Source of the DNA: Prevotella sp. CAG:1185
GTDB lineage: Bacteria > Bacteroidota > Bacteroidia > Bacteroidales > Bacteroidaceae
DNA: 16,230 bases
Direction of reading: 5' to 3'
Assembly (NCBI GenBank): GCA_000436695.1
Contig: HF992586.1
Location: 1 to 16,230, forward strand
The translations under genes were made by a program, and so were the position numbers. Positions 1 through 7,315 of the stretch are shown piece by piece (position 1 is the first letter of the stretch; each line of letters begins with the position of its first letter). The notes below the pieces were generated by a model, which worked only from the letters and a program-made list of their open reading frames with translations, was not told the origin of the DNA and searched no databases.

Positions 1-126
1 TCTCGCAAAAATGGGCTTTTTAAGGGACGACTATATAACGACAAAAAGTCAGCAATTTAGGTTTTTACGGCTAAAATAAAACTTAAAAACATCAACACAG
101 ATTACAAATAAAATGCTTATGGCTCA

Positions 127-155
127 TTGTCCTTTACAAAAAAACACTAACTTTG
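127..155 (+). promoter_or_regulatory. Bacteroidetes-type promoter of the SSS symporter
   Basis: A TTG at 127-129 (-33 element) and TAACTTTG at 148-155 (-7 element, consensus TAnnTTTG) are separated by 18 bases, which fits the promoter form known for Bacteroidetes. The -7 box ends only four bases before the ATG at 160, so the predicted transcript begins at or almost at the start codon. The rest of 1-126 is AT-rich and holds no gene that can be supported. Confidence 0.6.
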
Positions 156-159
156 CACC

Positions 160-1617
160 ATGCTTATTCTGACAACCGTATTAATTTACTTTGCCGTTCT
201 ATTCGGCATAAGCCGTCTTACATCACGCAAGGCCGACAACGAAACATTCTATCGTGCCAACCGCAAGTCGCCATGGTACATGGTTGCTTTCGGCATGATC
301 GGAGCGTCGGTTTCGGGTGCAAGTTTCGTGTCTGTTCCAGGTATGGTGATGCACATGGACATGACATATATGCAGACATGCATAGGTTTTATTCTCGGAT
401 ATTTTGCTGTAGCTTTCATATTGCTGCCTGTCTATTATCGGCTTAACCTTACAACCATCTATTCGTATCTGCGCGGACGGCTCGGTCCGCGGTCGTATAA
501 GACAGGTGCAGCATTTTTCATTCTGTCCGACCTTACGGCCGTGGCTGTCAAATTCTATGTTGTGTGCATCATCCTACAGCGCTTTGTGCTCGACGCCTAC
601 GGCGTTCCTTTCGCCGTAACGGTGCCCGTACTGATGTTCCTGATATGGCTATACACCCACAAGGGCGGAATAAAGACACTTGTATGGACTGACACTGTGC
701 AGACTGCGTGCATGCTGGGCGCGCTGGTGCTGATAATAGTCAAAGTGGCAGGCGCTCTCGACATGAATATGCTGGAGGCCGCAAAAGCCGTGGCTGCCGA
801 CAGCCATAGCCGTATGTTTGTGTTTGACGACTGGATGTCTACACAAAACTTTTGGAAACAGCTCATAAGCGGGGCATTCATAGTTATAGTGATGACCGGA
901 CTTAACCAAAACATGATGCAGAAGAACCTTACATGCAAGACGCTCGGCGAGGCACGCAAGGACATGTGTACCTACGGATTTGCTTTTGTACCAGTAAACC
1001 TGCTGTTCTTATGTCTAGGCGTATTGCTTATGATGCTTGCCCGACGCAACGGAATGGCCCTGCCCGCCAGTCCAGACGAGCTGTTGCCCATGTTTGCTGC
1101 TACAGGCTATCTTGGCACGGCTGTGGTCGTGCTGTTCATGATTGGCATAGTGGCAGCATCGGCCAGCACTGTCGACTCTTCTCTCACTGCCCTTACAACA
1201 AGCTATTGCTTAGACATAAAGGAACGACCTTCAGACGTAGGACTGCGCCGGCGCGTACACGTGGCCATGGCACTGCTGTTTGTCGTGTTTATACTCATTT
1301 TTAAAGCAATAAACTCTACCAGCGTGATAGACGCGATATATATTCTCTGCTCTTACACATACGGCCCCCTGCTGGGGCTATTTGCCTTCGGACTGCTGAC
1401 CAAAAGACAGGTTGCAGACAAGGCTGCGCCTTACATAGCTATAGCTTCACCGCTGATATGCCTAGCGGTAAACTATATTGTACCTGCCGTAACCGGATAT
1501 AAATTCGGCTACGAACTGTTGCTGCTCAATGGTATGATAACTTTTGCCGGACTATGGCTCAGCGGACTGGGCAAAAACACTGTCATAAGCAATACCATGA
1601 GACAAAACATGACATAA
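160..1617 (+). CDS. Sodium:solute symporter (SSS family)
   Basis: Probable inner-membrane Na+-coupled importer of the solute:sodium symporter family, 485 aa, the usual length for the short bacterial members. The protein is almost wholly hydrophobic helices. Family features seen: the N-terminal run TSRKADNETFYRANRKSPWY (residues 21-40) leading to MIGASVSGASFVSVPG (46-61), which lines the cation/substrate path; the loop YLRGRLGPRSY (103-113); GGIKTLVWTDTVQT (169-182); and the signature VAASASTVDSSLTALTTS (331-348), whose Ser/Thr residues correspond to the Na2 site. The ATG at 160 is chosen because the first residues already form the first helix and align with family starts. Substrate cannot be told from sequence; sugars, sialic acids, amino acids and vitamins are all known for SSS members. 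It is followed 120 bases on by another transporter with its own promoter box, so joint regulation is not implied. Confidence 0.93.
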   Translation: MLILTTVLIYFAVLFGISRLTSRKADNETFYRANRKSPWYMVAFGMIGASVSGASFVSVPGMVMHMDMTYMQTCIGFILGYFAVAFILLPVYYRLNLTTIYSYLRGRLGPRSYKTGAAFFILSDLTAVAVKFYVVCIILQRFVLDAYGVPFAVTVPVLMFLIWLYTHKGGIKTLVWTDTVQTACMLGALVLIIVKVAGALDMNMLEAAKAVAADSHSRMFVFDDWMSTQNFWKQLISGAFIVIVMTGLNQNMMQKNLTCKTLGEARKDMCTYGFAFVPVNLLFLCLGVLLMMLARRNGMALPASPDELLPMFAATGYLGTAVVVLFMIGIVAASASTVDSSLTALTTSYCLDIKERPSDVGLRRRVHVAMALLFVVFILIFKAINSTSVIDAIYILCSYTYGPLLGLFAFGLLTKRQVADKAAPYIAIASPLICLAVNYIVPAVTGYKFGYELLLLNGMITFAGLWLSGLGKNTVISNTMRQNMT

Positions 1618-1623
1618 AAAGGC

Positions 1624-1673
1624 AATAAGCAGACACGAAACAGCTTTTTATCATGATTATGCGCCTGCTTATT
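1624..1673 (+). terminator. Weak candidate terminator after the symporter
   Basis: AATAAGCAG (1624-1632) and CTGCTTATT (1665-1673) form a 9-bp inverted repeat just after the stop codon, followed by AAATTTGTTTTG. The loop is long (32 bases) and the T-tract is broken, so this is a weak call; the downstream gene has its own -7 box at 1686-1693. Confidence 0.3.
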
Positions 1674-1685
1674 AAATTTGTTTTG

Positions 1686-1693
1686 TAATTTTG
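1686..1693 (+). promoter_or_regulatory. -7 box (TAATTTTG) of the AspT/YidE-like gene
   Basis: TAATTTTG matches the Bacteroidetes -7 consensus TAnnTTTG and lies 44 bases before the chosen ATG at 1738. No clear TTG -33 element was found at the expected distance. Its position shows that an upstream in-frame ATG at 1678 lies inside the promoter and cannot be the start. Confidence 0.5.
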
Positions 1694-1737
1694 CACCGAA
1701 CAATCAATTTAAGGTAAAAAAATTTCCAGATAATATT

Positions 1738-3399
1738 ATGGAATGGATTAACGGACTATTCACCACCCACTCTGCCCTGCAGACAATAGTGATACTGTCG
1801 CTCATAATAGCGGCCGGACTGGCCCTGGGCAAAATTCACATTAAGGGCATATCGCTCGGGGTGGCCTTTGTTTTTTTCGTAGGCATTGTGGCCGGACATT
1901 TCCAATTGAGTGCCGACAAAGGCATGCTCGACTTTGCCGAAACATTCGGACTGACGATGTTTGTATATACGCTCGGACTTTATGTGGGGCCAAACTTCTT
2001 CGGACTGATGCGCCATGAGGGCATTGCAGCCAATCTGTGGAGCTTGGGCGTAATAGCACTAGGCACAATATTGGCCCTGATTCTGTGCCTGATTTTACCC
2101 GTCAGTCTGCCGGATATGGTGGGCATTCTGTGCGGAGCTACAACCAACACACCGGCACTGGGAGCCGCACAGCAGGCACTCGAGTCTGCCGGACTGCCCA
2201 GCGGAGGAGCTGCGCTAGGCTGCGCCGTAACTTATCCGCTTGGAGTTGTAGGCGTTATCCTGGCAATGATACTTATCAGAAAACTGTTCGTAAAGCCCAA
2301 AGACCTTGAGCCTCGCATATCAATGGAAGAAGACAACACATACGTGGCGCAGTTTGTGGTGATTAACCCTGCACTTGACGGAAAAACTCTGGCTCAGGTG
2401 TCGCAGATGTCGCACATAAAATTCATTGTATCACGTATATGGCGCGACGGCGAAGTGATTGTGCCGCTGGCCAACACTCAGCTGCACATCAACGACAACG
2501 TGCTGGTTGTAACTACGGCAGACGAAATACCGTCGATGGAAATCTTGCTCGGAAAGAAGATTGAGACAGACTGGAACCAAAAGAAAATAGACTGGAACGC
2601 CATTGACGCCCAGGTGGAAAGCCGCGTAATTGTGATATCACGCCGCGTACTTAACGGCAAACACCTTGGCCAGCTGCACCTGCGCGACACTTACGGTGTG
2701 AACGTAAGCCGAATATTGAGAGGCGACATAAAACTGCTTGCCACCGACGACATACGTCTGCAATACGGCGACCGCGTAACCGTGGTTGGCGCACCTGAGG
2801 ATATTAACCATGTTGAAGGATTCTTAGGCAATGCCGTTCAGACGCTGAATGAACCAAACCTCGGCGCCATATTCCTCGGAATAATGCTGGGTCTGGCCCT
2901 CGGAACAATACCGCTCAACCTGCCAGGAATGACAGCTCCGGTGCGCCTGGGCATTGCCGGAGGACCTATTGTAGTGGGCATACTTGTAGGCTCGTTAGGT
3001 TCGCGCGCCCACTTTATTAGCTACACCACTCCGTCGGCATCGCTCATGCTGCGCAAACTGGGGCTTTCGCTCTATCTTGCCTGTCTCGGACTTGAGGCCG
3101 GATATCAGTTCTTTGAAACTGTTGTGCGGCCAGAAGGCCTGCTGTGGATAGGTATCGGATTTGTGCTTACCGTAGTGCCTGTGCTGATAATAGGAACCAT
3201 TGCGCTGTTTACACGCAAATACGACTTCGGCACTATATGCGGCATTCTGTGCGGCTCTATGGCCAACCCTATGGCACTGAGCTATGCCAACGACACGCTA
3301 AAAGGCGACTCTGCATCAATCAGCTATACATCGGTATATCCGCTCGGAATGTTTGTACGTGTGGTCATAGCCCAAGTACTGGTGATGTTCCTGGTTTAG
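1738..3399 (+). CDS. AspT/YidE/YbjL-type transporter with two RCK_C domains
   Basis: Inner-membrane transporter of the aspartate:alanine exchanger (AAE) type, 553 aa, the normal length. It has the family's duplicated layout: an N-terminal membrane half (about 12-182), two RCK_C (TrkA_C) regulatory domains in the cytoplasm (about 197-275 and 290-366), and a C-terminal membrane half (about 375-553). The duplication is visible in matching pairs: GATTNTPALGAA (133-144) with GSMANPMALSYA (506-517), and TYPLGVVG (165-172) with VYPLGMFV (533-540). AspT of Tetragenococcus exchanges aspartate for alanine; the substrates of YidE/YbjL-like members, which this protein resembles as much, are mostly unknown, so the substrate is left open. 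The start at 1738 (MEWINGLF) is preferred to the in-frame ATG at 1678, which precedes the -7 box. A strong hairpin terminator follows. Confidence 0.92.
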   Translation: MEWINGLFTTHSALQTIVILSLIIAAGLALGKIHIKGISLGVAFVFFVGIVAGHFQLSADKGMLDFAETFGLTMFVYTLGLYVGPNFFGLMRHEGIAANLWSLGVIALGTILALILCLILPVSLPDMVGILCGATTNTPALGAAQQALESAGLPSGGAALGCAVTYPLGVVGVILAMILIRKLFVKPKDLEPRISMEEDNTYVAQFVVINPALDGKTLAQVSQMSHIKFIVSRIWRDGEVIVPLANTQLHINDNVLVVTTADEIPSMEILLGKKIETDWNQKKIDWNAIDAQVESRVIVISRRVLNGKHLGQLHLRDTYGVNVSRILRGDIKLLATDDIRLQYGDRVTVVGAPEDINHVEGFLGNAVQTLNEPNLGAIFLGIMLGLALGTIPLNLPGMTAPVRLGIAGGPIVVGILVGSLGSRAHFISYTTPSASLMLRKLGLSLYLACLGLEAGYQFFETVVRPEGLLWIGIGFVLTVVPVLIIGTIALFTRKYDFGTICGILCGSMANPMALSYANDTLKGDSASISYTSVYPLGMFVRVVIAQVLVMFLV

Positions 3400-3461
3400 C
3401 CTCAACTTTTTATATTAACAATACACACATTACAGCCATTGGGCCAATAAGTAAAAAAGAT

Positions 3462-3506
3462 AAAATATTGCAGCAAAGAAAGATTATCACTTTGCTGCAA
3501 TATTTT
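3462..3506 (+). terminator. Strong intrinsic terminator after the transporter gene
   Basis: A perfect 17-bp stem (3462-3478 with 3490-3506) closes an 11-base loop; the 3' arm ends in TATTTT and continues with T-rich sequence. It lies 62 bases after the stop codon at 3399. On the minus strand the hairpin is also followed by a T-rich run, so it could stop transcripts from either side. Confidence 0.85.
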
Positions 3507-4003
3507 TATTTTTGCTTACTATATGAATTTTCAAGACGCTCTAAAACCGCAGTATTTTAAAATTAAAATATTTTATCCGTAAATTCGCTAAAATATGTGT
3601 GCAAATACAAACATCACAATTACAATATTTTACGGATAATCTACAGCGTTGTGTGCAACAAAATATACATAAAAAACGCCTAAAAACCACTGAAAAAGGC
3701 AATAATAACGGCCGTTTTACAAGCTAAAAACAAGTCTGTTTCCACTCATAAAGCGGCCGTTTACCATACAAAACCATACGCTTTAGCATGGATTGTAAAT
3801 ATTATTTATCATCAAAAGGTTATTTGCAGCTTAATAAATTCTATTTCATCTGAAAATTCAGACATAGCCATAATATCATTATGCCACATATTAATCTAAA
3901 CATGATGCATAATGAAACGTGCCAAATACATATCTGTTTGTCAAGAATAATTACATGCGCTGCAACCACAGACATAACAGGCAGCCCTCAAATTGAAGTA
4001 GAA
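3507..4003. other. Gene-free stretch with short inverted and direct repeats
   Basis: No convincing gene lies here; the plus-strand open frame beginning at 3881 runs antisense to the DUF1349 gene and is a shadow. Repeats seen: TATTTTAA/TTAAAATA near 3553-3570; an 11-bp inverted pair TTATCCGTAAA (3573-3583) and TTTACGGATAA (3629-3639); the direct repeat TGTGTGCAA (3596-3604 and 3650-3658), the second copy lying just beyond the right inverted arm; and CGGCCGTTTTAC (3709-3720) repeated as CGGCCGTTTACC (3754-3765), the first copy sitting in the palindrome AACGGCCGTT (3707-3716). From about 3780 to 4003 nothing stands out. Confidence 0.5.
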
Positions 4004-4681
4004 TCACTTATTGCCGTTGCTGTTCTTTTCGAGCCACTGCAGGCGTCTCATGTCAGGCAGATGCTTTATCGAGAAATCCTCAAACGTGGCCTTAAATCCG
4101 TCGCCGTCAGGACACGCTCCCATCAGTCCTACCATTACAGGATGATTGTCTTGAAGCCATGCGTTACGCATCATGGTATAGTTCTTGTTGTCGAACGAAT
4201 AGAATATCTCAACAGCGTCGAGTCTTCTTACAGCCTTAATCCAGACATACTCAACAGGCTTGTCAAGCGGAATGATGCTCCAATCGCTTGTATGATGGGT
4301 TACTACGGTGCTGAGGTTATACTTGCCGTCGACAAACTCAATACCTGCCTTGATATAGTTTTCGTGGTCAATACGTATCATCAGTCCCGCCTGGTCGAAA
4401 CGTGTCTTGTAACTGCCCGAAATCTTTACTTTAGCCTCGAACTCACCGCCACGCAAAGTGTAAAGGAAAGGAGCATCGTCAACCGTAAATCCGTAATGAG
4501 ATATACGCCAATAATCAGTGTGCGGCGTAACGTCCATAACGAGCGAATTGTTCTTTATCTCCCACTGTTCAGGCTCGTTAAACCATTGCATCTTGTCCAA
4601 CGACTGAGCTGCTCCGGGTAAAGATGCAGCTACCATTGCTCCACATAACACCATAAGTCTTTTAATCTTTTTAATTATCAT
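4004..4681 (-). CDS. Secreted DUF1349 (concanavalin A-like) protein
   Basis: Exported protein of the DUF1349 family, 225 aa. Residues 1-25 form a signal peptide (basic IKKIKR, hydrophobic core, LPGAAQ before a likely cleavage at A25). The rest is a single concanavalin A-like beta-sandwich with the family's landmarks: FLYTLRGGEFEAKVKI (72-87), DQAGLMIRID (96-105), YIKAGIEFVDGKYNLSTVVT (109-128), SDWSIIP (132-138), WIKAVRRLDAVEIFYSFD (147-164) and GDGFKATFEDF (193-203). The family includes yeast Ree1, named for regulation of enolase, but the molecular role of bacterial members is not established; a carbohydrate-binding role is an inference from the fold. It is transcribed divergently from the LuxR-type gene at 4771. 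Confidence 0.9.
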   Translation of the reverse strand: MIIKKIKRLMVLCGAMVAASLPGAAQSLDKMQWFNEPEQWEIKNNSLVMDVTPHTDYWRISHYGFTVDDAPFLYTLRGGEFEAKVKISGSYKTRFDQAGLMIRIDHENYIKAGIEFVDGKYNLSTVVTHHTSDWSIIPLDKPVEYVWIKAVRRLDAVEIFYSFDNKNYTMMRNAWLQDNHPVMVGLMGACPDGDGFKATFEDFSIKHLPDMRRLQWLEKNSNGNK

Positions 4682-4703
4682 AACAAAATCGTTCTTTTTT
4701 GAT

Positions 4704-4742
4704 TATCTTTGCAAATGTAAGGCATTGTCCCTTAACTCACAA
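4704..4742. promoter_or_regulatory. Face-to-face promoters of DUF1349 and LuxR-type genes
   Basis: TATCTTTG at 4704-4711 is a -7 box for rightward transcription towards 4771. CAAATGTA at 4712-4719 is TACATTTG on the minus strand, a -7 box for leftward transcription towards 4681; a minus-strand TTG at 4740-4742 lies 20 bases upstream of it, a good -33 distance. The two boxes abut and together make the symmetric TATCTTTGCAAATGTA. The rightward box lacks a clear -33 TTG. The predicted transcripts would overlap by a few bases, and both promoters could hardly be occupied at once. Confidence 0.5.
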
Positions 4743-4770
4743 TAATTAAAAATAACCATTTTACGGTCTG

Positions 4771-5529
4771 ATGAAGAACACCATAGACATATTGAACAGA
4801 GAATTTTCAAGACAAAACTACTCTGATGAACAAGCCTGCAACAGCGATATGACTGAGCTTAAAGGCGTGGCATCCAACTACGCACGAATAGAGAATGCCA
4901 TTGCCGTGCTGAGCGACCTGCGCGCCGACATGAGCTATATATGCTACGGCGGATTTGCCAACATATTCGGACTAGGCAAGGATGTAAAAGAAGGAACGTT
5001 TGAATCTATATGGGAGAAGGATATTTTCAGCCGTATTCATCCCGACGACCTTGACCGTAAACATGCTCAGGAGCTGTGCTTCTTTCATTTCATAAAGCAG
5101 CAGCCGCGCCAGAAACGCCGTGACTATTATCTGATGAGCAAACTACGCATGAGAACTACCACCAACAGCTACATACCAGTGATGCACCGCATGTTCTACA
5201 TCTTCGGCAAATCAGGCGAAACATTACGCATGGCTCTCTGCCTTTACAGTCCGCTTATAGCCGACTTTCAGGCAGGATGCCTTATTATAGATTCTTCTGA
5301 CGGACATATAATAGAAACTGAAAAACAAGACAACGACAGCATATTGTCGGCCAGAGAAAAACAAATATTGGGACTTATAGACAAAGGCATGACAAGCAAG
5401 GATATTGCCGAGATGCTTTATATAAGCATCAACACGGTGAGCCGCCACCGTCAGGACATACTTGGCAAACTGCAGGTGAAAAACTCGATTGAGGCTTGCA
5501 GAATAGCCAAAGAACTGAAAATAATCTGA
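4771..5529 (+). CDS. LuxR-type transcriptional regulator with PAS-like N-terminal region
   Basis: Cytoplasmic DNA-binding regulator, 252 aa. The C-terminal part (about 190-250) is a LuxR/GerE helix-turn-helix: LSAREKQILGLIDKGMTSKD (192-211), then IAEMLYISINTVSRHRQDIL (212-231), with the recognition helix at INTVSRHR and the closing LQVKNSIEACRIA. The N-terminal part resembles a PAS-type sensory domain of the kind often seen in Bacteroidales LuxR proteins, with RIHPDDLDRKH (88-98) as the most telling stretch; no receiver-domain Asp pattern was found, so it is not a classical response regulator. The signal is unknown. Likely targets nearby are the divergent DUF1349 gene and the His/Lys-rich secreted protein downstream; this rests on proximity only. 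Confidence 0.88.
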   Translation: MKNTIDILNREFSRQNYSDEQACNSDMTELKGVASNYARIENAIAVLSDLRADMSYICYGGFANIFGLGKDVKEGTFESIWEKDIFSRIHPDDLDRKHAQELCFFHFIKQQPRQKRRDYYLMSKLRMRTTTNSYIPVMHRMFYIFGKSGETLRMALCLYSPLIADFQAGCLIIDSSDGHIIETEKQDNDSILSAREKQILGLIDKGMTSKDIAEMLYISINTVSRHRQDILGKLQVKNSIEACRIAKELKII

Positions 5530-5623
5530 CGCGGACAACGGCTGGAATCATAATGTCACAGCAGAATAATACCGGCACAAAGACCGAAGACAGACACAAG
5601 ACTGATACCGAATCCATAACAAC

Positions 5624-5641
5624 GTTAGGGAAATCCCTAAC
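5624..5641. promoter_or_regulatory. 18-base palindrome, possible operator
   Basis: GTTAGGGA and TCCCTAAC flank a central AA, making an almost perfect dyad. A related half, GTAGGGAAAA, recurs at about 5647. The size and symmetry fit a dimeric regulator site, and it lies between the LuxR-type gene and the -7 box of the next gene. A short hairpin in the RNA is an alternative, but there is no T-tract after it. Confidence 0.4.
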
Positions 5642-5684
5642 CATTTGTAGGGAAAACAATGATATATGTCGTCACATTTATACC

Positions 5685-5692
5685 TATCTTTG
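5685..5692 (+). promoter_or_regulatory. -7 box (TATCTTTG) of the His/Lys-rich protein gene
   Basis: TATCTTTG matches TAnnTTTG and lies 92 bases before the ATG at 5785. No TTG was found at the usual -33 distance; the nearest TTTG (5644-5647) is too far away. A missing -33 element would fit a promoter that needs an activator, but that is an inference. Confidence 0.4.
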
Positions 5693-5784
5693 CAGCAGAG
5701 AAAAACGAAAGTCCGCAGACTTAAATAGTCAGGGCTCAAGAATATGAAAAAGAGTAATAACCATTAAAGATAGGAGACAACGTG

Positions 5785-6216
5785 ATGAGAATATTCAGAC
5801 TTTTACCATTGATAATGCTTCTCACGCTGACATGCGTAACAACAGAAGCCTCAACCATGGGCGAAACAATCCGTATGGAACAGCCTAGAGGCAAAAAGCA
5901 CCACAAGAAAAAGCCTCACCACAAGGCACCGCCACACCACAAGAAACGTCCGGCACCACACAGAAGGCCTCACGGAGTGGTGATTCACCATAATCACATA
6001 CCTTACATTTATTCAAACGGAAGATATTATTGCGACCGTGGTGGATCGTATGTAGTTGTCAGGCCGTCAATAGGAATGATTGTTCCCAGCCTTCCTTATG
6101 GTTACGTTAAGGTTAAGCGCCCGCACGGAAGAACGGGTTACGCATTCGGAGGAGTGGTTTACGAGAAGATTACATCTAACGGAGCATTTAAATTCAAAAT
6201 TGTCGGTTTCTTATAA
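5785..6216 (+). CDS. Secreted His/Lys-rich small protein (DUF6515-like)
   Basis: 143-aa exported protein. Residues 1-22 are a signal peptide (basic MRIFR, hydrophobic core to LTLTC, then TTEAS). A strongly basic, His-rich segment follows (about 36-72: repeated HHKK, PHHK, PPHHKK and RRPHG units), which could bind metal or polyanions. The C-terminal part has short Tyr/Val/Gly-rich strands, YIYSNGRYYC (74-83), YVVVRPSIGMIVPSLPYGYV (89-108) and GGVVYEKI (122-129), resembling DUF6515-type surface proteins; that assignment is from pattern memory. C17 is not in a standard lipobox. The ATG at 5785 is preferred to the GTG at 5782 because TAGGAGA (5771-5777) lies seven bases before it. The gene ends at a bidirectional terminator. 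Confidence 0.8.
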   Translation: MRIFRLLPLIMLLTLTCVTTEASTMGETIRMEQPRGKKHHKKKPHHKAPPHHKKRPAPHRRPHGVVIHHNHIPYIYSNGRYYCDRGGSYVVVRPSIGMIVPSLPYGYVKVKRPHGRTGYAFGGVVYEKITSNGAFKFKIVGFL

Positions 6217-6232
6217 AAAATAAATTCCAAAT

Positions 6233-6269
6233 CTAAAATGATATAACCCCAAGACCTAAAATGATATAA
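6233..6269 (+). repeat. 14-bp direct repeat after the His/Lys-rich gene
   Basis: CTAAAATGATATAA occurs at 6233-6246 and again at 6256-6269, 23 bases apart start to start. It lies in the 3' untranslated region just after the stop codon. No function is evident; slippage duplication is the simplest reading. Confidence 0.7.
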
Positions 6270-6312
6270 ACCTGGAAACCCTAAATAATGCTTTAATTTT
6301 GAATATAAAAAG

Positions 6313-6354
6313 AAAGTATGAACGCTGCAACAACCCCATGCGCGTTCATACTTT
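6313..6354. terminator. Bidirectional terminator between convergent genes
   Basis: A 13-bp perfect stem (6313-6325 with 6342-6354) encloses a 16-base loop. On the plus strand it is followed by TTTTGTTTT; on the minus strand its other arm is followed by TTTCTTTTTATATTC. It therefore can end both the His/Lys-rich gene (stop at 6216) and the minus-strand WYL gene (stop at 6374). Confidence 0.8.
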
Positions 6355-6373
6355 TGTTTTCATAAATATGCTG

Positions 6374-7285
6374 CTATTTTTTTATCAGCCCATAGGCAAC
6401 AGCCATGTCTGCCACTTCGTCAGCCATCTCGTCGCGAAACCATCCGGGCGACAACACCTCGACCGCCCCACCGCGTGAAAGCAGTTCCTGACGGAAATCG
6501 AACGTCGGCTTTATGTAATACTCAAATACGGAATAGTCTGAATATGTTTCTGTCTCGGTCTGCGAAGAGTGAAGTCTAAGCGAACGCAGATACATACGCT
6601 GACGGCCGTACACCTTGATGCGTACCCGTTCCGGCTTGATGTCTTCGGTTATTATTCCGAAACAGCTTGAAAACCATGCTTCAGGGTCGAAGTCCTTTGG
6701 ATATGTAAACTTATTGTCTGTGGTGTCAAGCCTTAATATCCTGTCGAGCGAGAATGTCCTTACGGCATTGTGCTCGTCGCATAGTCCCACGACATACCAC
6801 CGCTGCCTGAACACTTTGACGCAATAAGGACTTATGGTATAAATCTTAGCCTCGCCGTCAAAGTATCCCTTATGGCTTATCTCTATCTTCAGGCTGTCGC
6901 GCATAGCCTCTATCACCGGTGCAAGATAATCCCGGCCCGACGGTATTTCCTCAAACAATATGCGCCGCTTCAGATGATGGCTCTCATTTATAAGCTTGTT
7001 CACCGCAAACGTATTGAGCAGCCAATTGCGTATTCCGCCCCGCTCCATGTCCTCGGCATTCTCAATGTAATAATAGTAGCCGTGCCGGCGGTCGCATTCA
7101 ATATTTATGTCAAACACTTTCTCTATGGCTTTGCGCCAGTTATGAAACGTGCGCAGAGGCAGGTCTACGCCTTCGCTTAGCTGCGAGCGCAGCCACCGCT
7201 CGTTTATCTCCTCGAAGGTTATGTTCCGGGCATGGTAGATGGTATCAACCAGCCAGATGTATTTGTCAAAAAGATCTTGTGTCAT
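6374..7285 (-). CDS. WYL-domain transcriptional regulator
   Basis: 303-aa protein of the WYL regulator class, full length for the Bacteroidales type. The N-terminal region (about 1-75), with DLPLRTFHNWRKAIEKVFDI (41-60), is a winged-helix-like DNA-binding part as found in Bacteroides homologues. The WYL domain spans about 125-190 and shows ISPYCVKVFRQRWYVVGLCD (151-170), with the defining R162-W163-Y164 followed by VVG, and FSLDRI (178-183). A WCX-type extension (about 215-300) completes it. WYL domains bind ligands such as nucleic acid or nucleotides and often control defence and DNA-damage genes (for example BrxR and CapW). The gene begins 30 bases after the AAA+ ATPase stop codon on the same strand and is probably in its operon, so an autoregulatory role is plausible. 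Confidence 0.88.
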   Translation of the reverse strand: MTQDLFDKYIWLVDTIYHARNITFEEINERWLRSQLSEGVDLPLRTFHNWRKAIEKVFDINIECDRRHGYYYYIENAEDMERGGIRNWLLNTFAVNKLINESHHLKRRILFEEIPSGRDYLAPVIEAMRDSLKIEISHKGYFDGEAKIYTISPYCVKVFRQRWYVVGLCDEHNAVRTFSLDRILRLDTTDNKFTYPKDFDPEAWFSSCFGIITEDIKPERVRIKVYGRQRMYLRSLRLHSSQTETETYSDYSVFEYYIKPTFDFRQELLSRGGAVEVLSPGWFRDEMADEVADMAVAYGLIKK

Positions 7286-7315
7286 ATTTTATTTTTATTT
7301 AAATGTCAATTTATA

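Noticed and set aside
1678..1737. Upstream in-frame ATG for the AspT/YidE-like gene
   Set aside because: It precedes the -7 box at 1686-1693, so it would not be in the mRNA; the ATG at 1738 gives the normal family start.
3881..4621. Long plus-strand open frame (246 codons) opposite the DUF1349 gene
   Set aside because: It lies almost wholly antisense to a gene with a signal peptide and clear family motifs, and its own translation has no recognisable features.
5496..5747. Plus-strand 83-codon open frame overlapping the end of the LuxR-type gene
   Set aside because: It begins inside the regulator gene in another frame, crosses the palindrome and the -7 box, and has low-complexity polar content.
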